This document shows, piece by piece, positions 1 through 5,663 of a stretch of 7,683 bases of DNA; positions within the stretch are counted from its first letter, which is position 1, and each line of letters opens with the position of its first letter. Source of the DNA: Pseudomonadota bacterium (GTDB lineage Bacteria; Pseudomonadota; Gammaproteobacteria; Steroidobacterales; Steroidobacteraceae). The position numbers and the translations under genes are program-made. The stretch lies in assembly GCA_021826035.1 (NCBI GenBank), contig JAKBBE010000126.1, forward strand, positions 1 through 7,683, read 5' to 3'. The notes beneath the pieces were generated by a model. It had not been told where the DNA came from and searched no databases. It was given only the letters and a program-made list of their open reading frames with translations.

Positions 1-30
1 TTATCGCGTGCGCGCGGCCGCGGTGCGAGA

Positions 31-2769
31 ATGCAGCGGTCATCCCATTTCGATCGCTGCTGCCCAGAGGCTCCGCGCCGCGCCGTGTTGCTGAAGACGA
101 AGATATCGCCGCCGAAGCAGGGCGTGGTGGTGCTCAAGCGCGCGCGGTTGCTCGAGCGGCTCTGCGCAGGTCGTTCGCGGCGCGTAACGCTGCTCGAGGC
201 GCCGGCCGGCTTCGGCAAAACCACGCTGCTTGCGCAGTGGCGCGAGCGACTGCTGGGCGAGGGCGTGCGCGTGGCGTGGCTGACTCTCGATGCAGACGAC
301 AGCGTGGAGCGGCTCGCGGCCTACATCGCCTTCGCCCTGCAGGAGGCCGGCGTCGAGATGTCTGCGACCGGTCTTTTACAGGACGGGCCTCTGGGCGCGC
401 CCGCCGGCACGCCGGCCGTGCATGCGGTGCTGCATGCGGCGACCCGTGCCCGGCAGGAAATCTGCCTCATCCTCGACGATGTCGAGAGAGTCACCGACAA
501 GGAGGTCCAGGGGCAACTCGATACGTTGATCCGTTACGCGCCGGAAAATCTGCACATTGCCCTCGCGGCGCGCGTCAACCCCGGCCTGTCGCTGTCCCAC
601 CTTGCGCTGATGGGGCAGGTGAGTGGCATCGATGCGGGCAGCCTGCGGTTCACGTCGGCGGAGACGAGCGCCTGTCTGGCAGGCTCGATCGCCGCCCACG
701 AGCTGGGCGCCGTGCGCGAGCAGACCGAGGGCTGGCCCGTCGCACTGCAGATCGTGCGAGCGCTCGCCGTGCAGGAGCCGCTCGGGACGCGAGGGGTGCG
801 ACCGGAACACTCACCGGCCGTGGCTGAAACCTATTTCACCGAGCAGCTGGTGCGTGGGCTCACCGACTCGCAGCTGCAGTTCCTGTGCGACATCAGCCTG
901 CTCGATGCGGTCAGCGTCGAACTCGCCGATCACGTGCGCGACGGGCAGGACGCCGCGCAGATCCTGCGCAGCCTGGAGTATCTCTCGGCGCTGATGCCGC
1001 CGCTTGAAGGCGCCGCCGGCCACGTGCGGCTGCATCCGATGCTGCGCGAGCACTTTGCGGCGCTCGCCGCTCGCGCACCGGCGCGCTGCGCTGAGGTGCA
1101 CCGGCGCGCGGCCCAGTGGCTGGTCCGCACGCAGAACCTCCTGGCCGCCCTGCGCCACGCCAAGGCCGCCGGCGACAAGATGCTCACCGGGGAGCTGATC
1201 CTGCAGGCGGGGGGCGTGTCGATCTGGATCCGCCACGGCATGGAGGAAGTCATTGCGGCGGAGCGGCTGATCGACGAGGAGATGATCGCCGCCATGCCGC
1301 GGCTCGGGCTGATGCGCGCCATCGTGCTCATCAAGCAGTCGCGACTGCACGAGGCACGCGCCCAGTACGACCGGGTGGCCGCCGCGACGCACGGCTTCTC
1401 GCCGGACTGCGCCCCCGAGGACGCAGCCGCGTTGCGGCGCGAGGGGCAGTTCGTCCACTCGATGCTGGTGCTGTATTGCTGCTTGCCGCTCAGCGAGGCG
1501 CATCTGCGCTCCCTCGCCGAGGGTCTGCACGATCCGGCCGCGGACGACGTTGAGCTCGCCCATCACAAGACCGTGCTGTGCGTGACGCATTTGCAGAGCG
1601 GTCTGTTTGAAGCCGCCTGGCGCTACGCTGAGGAGGCCGCTGCGCACTGCATGGCGTTCGGATCGGTCTACGGCACGAATTTCATCGATTTCCATACCGG
1701 GTCGATCGCGATGGCCCGCGGGGATACCCAGGAGGCGCTGCAGCGCTACGAGCGGGGCCGGCGCAAGAGCCGCAGGCACTTCCCGCACGACGCAGGCCTG
1801 CGCCTGATCGGCGATGTGCTGACAGCCGAACTGGACCTGGAGTGCAATGCCGTGGGCAATGCGAAGCGGCGGCTCTCGCAGCTCGTCGCTCGCTTGCACG
1901 ATGCCGAGGCGTGGTTCGAGATCTATGCGGCCGCGTACGGCGCGTGCGCCGAGCTCTATCTGCTCGAGCGGGGTCTGGAGGAGACGCTCGCCATGCTCGA
2001 TGAGGCGCACGCCCATGCGCAGCGTCTCGGCCTGACGAAGCTGGTGCCCATGCTCGATGGATTGCGTGTGGCGTCCCTGACGCTCGCCGGCGAGCCCGAC
2101 CGGGCGCTGCGCGTCGCCGAAAGAAGTCCGACGCGGTTCGCGCAGGCGGGTCTTGCCGAGGGCGAGGGGGCGTCCTGGCGGGAAGTGGAGTGCCTGGCGA
2201 GCGCCTGGGCCCGTCTCATGGCCCGCCATGGCCGCTACTCCGAGGGGTTGCGCGTCTGCGCAGCGGCCCTGGCCTACGGCCGGGCCCGGGGGGCCGCCCG
2301 CATGACGCTGCGCCTGAACGTGCTATCGGCCATCTGCCTCGAGGCGCTGGGGCAGCGCGGGGCCGCACTGGAGCGCATCGGCGAGGTGTGCGCGGAGGTC
2401 GCCCGCACCGGGTATCTGCGCGCCGTGCTGCGCGAGGGAGCGGTGCTCGCGCCGCTGCTGAGCGAAGCGGCGCAGCGCCTGCCGGCGCAGGCGCTGCGTG
2501 CGCAGGCTCGCGAGCTGCATGGGCGGCTCACCGGGGAGGCCACCCGGCAGGCGCCGCTGTTCAGTCCACGTGAGCTTGATGTGCTGCAGCAGCTGGATCG
2601 GGGGCTGAAGGACAAGGTGATCGCCCGCCGTCTCGGGGTGAGCGAGCACGCCGTGCGCTTTCACCTGAAGAACATTTACACCAAGACCCGCTCCCACGGT
2701 CGCCTCGAGGCTCTGGTCCGGGCCCGCGAACTGGGCGTCCTGAGCGGCGGACCCTCCCAGAATCGGTAG
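31..2769 (+). CDS. MalT-like ATP-dependent LuxR-family transcriptional regulator
   Basis: A 912-residue cytoplasmic regulator, close to MalT in length (about 900 residues) and domain order. The N-terminal STAND-type NTPase shows a Walker A motif (APAGFGKT, residues 57-64), a Walker B motif (ICLILDD, 144-150), a sensor-like segment (ALAARVNPGLSLSHL, about 177-191) and the family signature TEGWPVALQ (232-240). Residues from about 345 to 830 are Ala/Leu/Glu/Arg-rich helices like the MalT TPR-type inducer-binding region. A LuxR/FixJ-type helix-turn-helix fills about 844-904 (FSPRELDVL, IARRLGVSEHAVRFHLKNIY). By family knowledge such proteins bind ATP and a small inducer, oligomerise and activate promoters; the inducer here is unknown. 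The ATG at 31 has only a poor, too-close GCGAGA before it. A GTG at 85 would remove 18 residues and begin just before the conserved LLKTKISPP block, so the start is uncertain. The genes on its right lie in the same direction and are its likely targets (inference). Confidence 0.93.
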   Translation: MQRSSHFDRCCPEAPRRAVLLKTKISPPKQGVVVLKRARLLERLCAGRSRRVTLLEAPAGFGKTTLLAQWRERLLGEGVRVAWLTLDADDSVERLAAYIAFALQEAGVEMSATGLLQDGPLGAPAGTPAVHAVLHAATRARQEICLILDDVERVTDKEVQGQLDTLIRYAPENLHIALAARVNPGLSLSHLALMGQVSGIDAGSLRFTSAETSACLAGSIAAHELGAVREQTEGWPVALQIVRALAVQEPLGTRGVRPEHSPAVAETYFTEQLVRGLTDSQLQFLCDISLLDAVSVELADHVRDGQDAAQILRSLEYLSALMPPLEGAAGHVRLHPMLREHFAALAARAPARCAEVHRRAAQWLVRTQNLLAALRHAKAAGDKMLTGELILQAGGVSIWIRHGMEEVIAAERLIDEEMIAAMPRLGLMRAIVLIKQSRLHEARAQYDRVAAATHGFSPDCAPEDAAALRREGQFVHSMLVLYCCLPLSEAHLRSLAEGLHDPAADDVELAHHKTVLCVTHLQSGLFEAAWRYAEEAAAHCMAFGSVYGTNFIDFHTGSIAMARGDTQEALQRYERGRRKSRRHFPHDAGLRLIGDVLTAELDLECNAVGNAKRRLSQLVARLHDAEAWFEIYAAAYGACAELYLLERGLEETLAMLDEAHAHAQRLGLTKLVPMLDGLRVASLTLAGEPDRALRVAERSPTRFAQAGLAEGEGASWREVECLASAWARLMARHGRYSEGLRVCAAALAYGRARGAARMTLRLNVLSAICLEALGQRGAALERIGEVCAEVARTGYLRAVLREGAVLAPLLSEAAQRLPAQALRAQARELHGRLTGEATRQAPLFSPRELDVLQQLDRGLKDKVIARRLGVSEHAVRFHLKNIYTKTRSHGRLEALVRARELGVLSGGPSQNR

Positions 2770-2805
2770 GGTGACGTGGCCGGCGGTCGATCGGGCCCTC
2801 CTACC

Positions 2806-2833
2806 GGAGTTCCCCCGGCTCCTAGCTTTTTTT
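2806..2833 (+). terminator. Possible weak rho-independent terminator after the regulator gene
   Basis: GGAGTT (2806-2811) can pair with GGCTCC (2817-2822) across a CCCCC loop. That makes six pairs, two of them G-U. Four bases later there is a run of seven T (2827-2833), which stands out in this GC-rich DNA. It lies 37 bases after the regulator stop codon. The stem is short and the T run does not abut it, so termination may be partial. If real, it separates the regulator from the three genes that follow. Confidence 0.4.
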
Positions 2834-2867
2834 CTCGTTGGCGCTTGATTCGTGGCGGGTAAAGCTT

Positions 2868-2892
2868 GCCGGACAGGGGCACAAGCCCCGGC
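2868..2892 (+). promoter_or_regulatory. Small GC hairpin directly upstream of the hydantoinase ribosome binding site
   Basis: GGGGC (2876-2880) pairs perfectly with GCCCC (2885-2889) across an ACAA loop. A further GCC/GGC pairing (2868-2870 with 2890-2892) can extend it past a five-base bulge. The Shine-Dalgarno run begins at the next base, 2893. No T run follows, so it is not a terminator. It could affect ribosome access or mRNA stability, or be chance in GC-rich DNA. No known riboswitch class is recognised. Confidence 0.3.
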
Positions 2893-2899
2893 GGGGGAG
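2893..2899 (+). promoter_or_regulatory. Ribosome binding site that decides the hydantoinase start
   Basis: GGGGGAG lies six bases before the GTG at 2906. The upstream in-frame GTG at 2852 has no Shine-Dalgarno-like sequence, only T/C-rich DNA. The protein read from 2906 begins almost at once with the conserved IGVDVGGTNTD block, as family members do. This supports 2906 as the start. Confidence 0.7.
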
Positions 2900-2905
2900 T
2901 CCAGC

Positions 2906-4501
2906 GTGCTGCGAATCGGGGTCGATGTCGGTGGGACGAACACGGACGCGGTGCTCATGGACGGCCGCCGACTGCTCGCGTTCCACAAGCATCCGACGAC
3001 GCCCAACGTCAGCGACGGCATCGTGGGGGCGATCCGCGCCATCCTGCGGGACGACACGGGCGAGCCGCGCGACCCGGCCGGCATCGCCGCGGTGATGATC
3101 GGCACCACGCATTTCACCAACGCGTTCGTCGAGCGGCGCAACCTCTCGCGCGTCGGGGTGCTGCGCATCGCCCTGCCGGCTGCGCGCGGCGTACCGCCGT
3201 TGATGGACTGGCCACGGGACTTCGTCGCGGCGATCGGCCACAACGTGTACTGCGTGCGCGGCGGGTATCACTACGACGGACGGATCAACTCGCCACTCGA
3301 TGAGCTCGCGGTCGCCGCGGCGGCGCGCCAGATGAAGGCCGACGGGCTGACCTGCGCAGCCGTCTGTGGACTGTTCTCACCGGTCAGTGCCGCGATGGAG
3401 GAGCGGGCGGCCGAGATCATCGCGCAGGAAGCGCCCGAGATCGCCGTGACGCTCTCGAGCCGGATCGGCCGGATCGGGATCATCGAGCGGGAAAACGCGG
3501 CGATCATGAACGCCTCGCTCGCCGCGATGGCGCGCGACGTCGTGGCCGCGTTCGCATCAGCCCTGCGCGCCCTGGGGATCGAGGCGCCTTTGTTCATCAG
3601 CCAGAACGACGGCACGCTGATGAGTGCCGAGCGGGTTGCCCAGTACCCAGTGCTGACCTTCGCCTCCGGTCCGACCAATTCCATGCGCGGCGCAGCCTTT
3701 CTCTCCGGTCTGAGTGATGCGCTGGTCGCGGACATCGGCGGGACCACCACCGACATCGGCATGCTGGTGGGTGGCTTCCCGCGCGAGTCGGCCGTCAGCG
3801 CCGACATCGGCGGGGTGCGCACGAATTTCCGCATGCCGGACCTGCTGTCGATCGGACTCGGCGGCGGCAGTCTGGTGCACACCGAAGCCGGCCTCGTGCG
3901 CGTCGGCCCGCGCTCGGTCGGGTACCGGCTGACGGAGATGGCCCGGGTGTTCGGCGGCGAGACCCTCACGGCGAGTGACATCGCGGTTGCCGCCGGTTAC
4001 GCCCGCATGGGCGATGCGGCGCGCGTGGCCGAACTCGACCCGGCGATGGTGAAGGCCGGCGTTGCCGAGATCCACCGGCTCTTCGCCGAGGGGCTCGATC
4101 GCATGAAGACCTCCGCGGCCGAGATCCCTCTGGTGCTCGTCGGCGGTGGCGCGGTGCTGATCCACGGGGACATACCCGGCGTCTCGCAGGTGGTCATTCC
4201 CGAGGCGGCGGGCGTCGCCAACGCAATCGGCGCCTCGATCACCCAAGTCGGCGGTGAGGTCGACCGGGTGTATTCGTACCAGGAACTCGGACGTGACGGC
4301 GCGATCGCGGCGGCGACCGAGCAGGCCCGGCAGGCTGCAGTCGCCTCCGGGGCGACCGCACAGTCCCTGCGGGTCGTCGAGGTCGAGGAGTTGCCGCTGG
4401 CCTACGTCCCCGGCGGTGCGGTGCGCCTGCGGGTCAAGGTCACGGGGGATCTGGCGCTGGCGGATGCAGAGGCAACGCCGGCCGGGCAGGTGCGGGCATG
4501 A
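2906..4501 (+). CDS. Hydantoinase/oxoprolinase family protein, short HyuA-like form
   Basis: A 531-residue protein from the GTG at 2906 (549 if read from the GTG at 2852). Numbering from 2906, it shows the N-terminal ASKHA phosphate-binding loop DVGGTNTD (7-14), GTTHFTN (66-72), ERENAAIMNA (194-203), QNDGTLM (233-239), SGPTNS (254-259), the second phosphate loop DIGGTTTDIG (276-285), GLGGGS (317-322), VGGGA (412-416) and EAAGVANAIGA (433-443). This is the Hydantoinase_A_N plus Hydantoinase_A arrangement. Relatives carry out ATP-dependent opening of hydantoin, 5-oxoproline or lactam-like rings in the cytoplasm. Classic HyuA subunits are near 690 residues and work with a HyuB; this shorter type lacks HyuB and is instead followed by a DUF917 gene. 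The ATGA overlap at 4498-4501 implies translational coupling with that gene. The family is clear; the substrate is unknown, and activity on hydantoin itself is not shown. Confidence 0.92.
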   Translation: MLRIGVDVGGTNTDAVLMDGRRLLAFHKHPTTPNVSDGIVGAIRAILRDDTGEPRDPAGIAAVMIGTTHFTNAFVERRNLSRVGVLRIALPAARGVPPLMDWPRDFVAAIGHNVYCVRGGYHYDGRINSPLDELAVAAAARQMKADGLTCAAVCGLFSPVSAAMEERAAEIIAQEAPEIAVTLSSRIGRIGIIERENAAIMNASLAAMARDVVAAFASALRALGIEAPLFISQNDGTLMSAERVAQYPVLTFASGPTNSMRGAAFLSGLSDALVADIGGTTTDIGMLVGGFPRESAVSADIGGVRTNFRMPDLLSIGLGGGSLVHTEAGLVRVGPRSVGYRLTEMARVFGGETLTASDIAVAAGYARMGDAARVAELDPAMVKAGVAEIHRLFAEGLDRMKTSAAEIPLVLVGGGAVLIHGDIPGVSQVVIPEAAGVANAIGASITQVGGEVDRVYSYQELGRDGAIAAATEQARQAAVASGATAQSLRVVEVEELPLAYVPGGAVRLRVKVTGDLALADAEATPAGQVRA

Positions 4502-5595
4502 AGATCGACAGCGGGATGCTCGAGGATTTTGCACGCGGCGCCGCCTTTCTCGGCACCGGTGGCGGGGGCGACCCGTACATCGGCCGGTTGTGCTGCGCCC
4601 ATGCCATCGAGCAGTACGGTGCGCCGCAACTGCTGGCGCTTCAGGACCTGCCCGACGAGGCCAATGTGTTTTCGGTCGCCGGCATGGGCGCACCGACCGT
4701 GCTGGTCGAGAAGCTCTTTTCCCTCGAGGAGGCACATCTGGCGGTTGCGAAGCTCGAGCAGTTTCTCGGCCGGCGGGCGGACGCCATCATTGCGGCCGAG
4801 TCCGGCGGCATCAACGCGACGCTGCCGGTGGCCTATGCGGCCATGCGCCGCCTGCCGGTCATCGATGCCGACGGGATGGGCCGGGCCTTCCCCTCGATCC
4901 AGATGGTCTCCTTCAACGTCTACGGCGTCGCTTGTACGCCGATGGTGATCGCCAACGAGCACGGCGAGAGCGTCATCGTCGAGACGGACGGGGCGCTCGC
5001 CGCCGAGCAGCTCGGCCGCACGCTCGTGGTGCAGATGGGCGGCTCGGCCATGCTGTCGTGCTACCCGATGAGCGGCGCCGAGGCAAAGCGCACCGCGGTG
5101 GCCGCCACGCTGTCGGCGGCCCACGGCATCGGCCGCGCCATCGCCGCGGGCCGCAGCGCCGGGCAGCCGGTGGCCGCGGTGATCGAATACCTGCGCTCCA
5201 CGACCTATTACCGCCATGCGTACCGGCTCTTCGACGGGAAGATCGTCGACGTACAGCGCGAAACGACGCGCGGCTGGGTGCTCGGGCGCTGTGTGCTCGA
5301 GGCGCTGCGTGGCGGAGGCGAGCGCCTGGAGATCCAGTTTCAGAACGAGAATCTCTGCGCACATCGCGACGGTCGGCTCATCGCCACGGTGCCGGACCTC
5401 ATCGTCGTCGTGGACCGCGAGACCGCCGAGCCGATCACCACCGAAGGGCTGCGCTATGGCCAACGCGTCTGCGTGCTCGGGGTGAGCGCACCGCCGGCGC
5501 TGCGCACACCCGAGGCACTGGCGGTGCTCGGGCCGCAGGCCTTCAAGCTCGATCATCCGTTCACGCCCATCGAGACACTTTCCACCACCGCATGA
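4498..5595 (+). CDS. DUF917 family protein (S-methyl-thiohydantoin desulfurase-like)
   Basis: A 365-residue soluble protein with no signal peptide or membrane segment. Family features are the N-terminal glycine loop GTGGGGDPY (19-27), ESGGINATLP (101-110), VIDADGMGRAFPSIQM (121-136), FQNENL (281-286), PDLIVVVD (299-306) and a C-terminal GPQAFKLDHPFTP (345-357). As I recall, the domain formerly called DUF917 was renamed after S-methyl-thiohydantoin desulfurase, an enzyme tied to breakdown of ergothioneine-type compounds; that specificity should not be assumed here. The family commonly sits beside a short HyuA-like protein, as it does here. The start ATG overlaps the upstream stop (ATGA), with AGGTG five bases before it (4488-4492), so equal expression with the HyuA-like partner and complex formation are likely (inference). 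Its own stop overlaps another ATG (5592) that is in frame with the receptor gene. Confidence 0.88.
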   Translation: MKIDSGMLEDFARGAAFLGTGGGGDPYIGRLCCAHAIEQYGAPQLLALQDLPDEANVFSVAGMGAPTVLVEKLFSLEEAHLAVAKLEQFLGRRADAIIAAESGGINATLPVAYAAMRRLPVIDADGMGRAFPSIQMVSFNVYGVACTPMVIANEHGESVIVETDGALAAEQLGRTLVVQMGGSAMLSCYPMSGAEAKRTAVAATLSAAHGIGRAIAAGRSAGQPVAAVIEYLRSTTYYRHAYRLFDGKIVDVQRETTRGWVLGRCVLEALRGGGERLEIQFQNENLCAHRDGRLIATVPDLIVVVDRETAEPITTEGLRYGQRVCVLGVSAPPALRTPEALAVLGPQAFKLDHPFTPIETLSTTA

Positions 5596-5618
5596 ATCCG
5601 CTCGACCAGATGCGACAC

Positions 5619-5631
5619 TTGAACCATTCAA
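5619..5631. repeat. Short palindrome TTGAA-CCA-TTCAA between the DUF917 and receptor genes
   Basis: A perfect five-base inverted repeat around a three-base centre, in the AT-richest part of the 68-base linker. It ends 32 bases before the receptor ATG at 5664. It could be a small operator or a weak hairpin, and TTGAAC also resembles a -35 box, but no convincing -10 box follows at the right distance. At this length chance is possible. Confidence 0.25.
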
Positions 5632-5652
5632 ACTCTCGTTCCGAAGCACCTC

Positions 5653-5658
5653 GGGGGA
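5653..5658 (+). promoter_or_regulatory. Ribosome binding site for the TonB-dependent receptor
   Basis: GGGGGA lies five bases before the ATG at 5664, and the reading frame from there starts with a clean signal peptide. This supports 5664 over the in-frame ATG at 5592 that overlaps the previous stop codon. Confidence 0.65.
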
Positions 5659-5663
5659 CCGAC

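Noticed and set aside
1..30. Leader of the regulator gene
   Set aside because: Too short to hold a recognisable promoter or upstream gene end; only a poorly spaced purine-rich GCGAGA precedes the ATG.
811..2229. Long open frame (472 residues) on the - strand inside the regulator gene
   Set aside because: Antisense shadow of a GC-rich gene. The + strand frame carries clear domain motifs, while this one is rich in Arg/His/Gln and shows no recognisable motif.
2838..2865. Possible promoter TTGGCG - 16 bases - TAAAGC ahead of the hydantoinase gene
   Set aside because: The -10 box matches the consensus at only three of six positions, too weak to call. An activator-dependent promoter cannot be excluded.
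2852..2905. GTG at 2852 as the hydantoinase start, adding 18 residues
   Set aside because: It has no ribosome site, the added residues are not family-like, and the GTG at 2906 has a strong GGGGGAG at good spacing.
2323..3243. - strand open frame spanning the regulator end, the gap and the hydantoinase start
   Set aside because: It crosses two well-supported genes and the gap, has low-complexity Arg/Ser/Ala composition and no recognisable motif.
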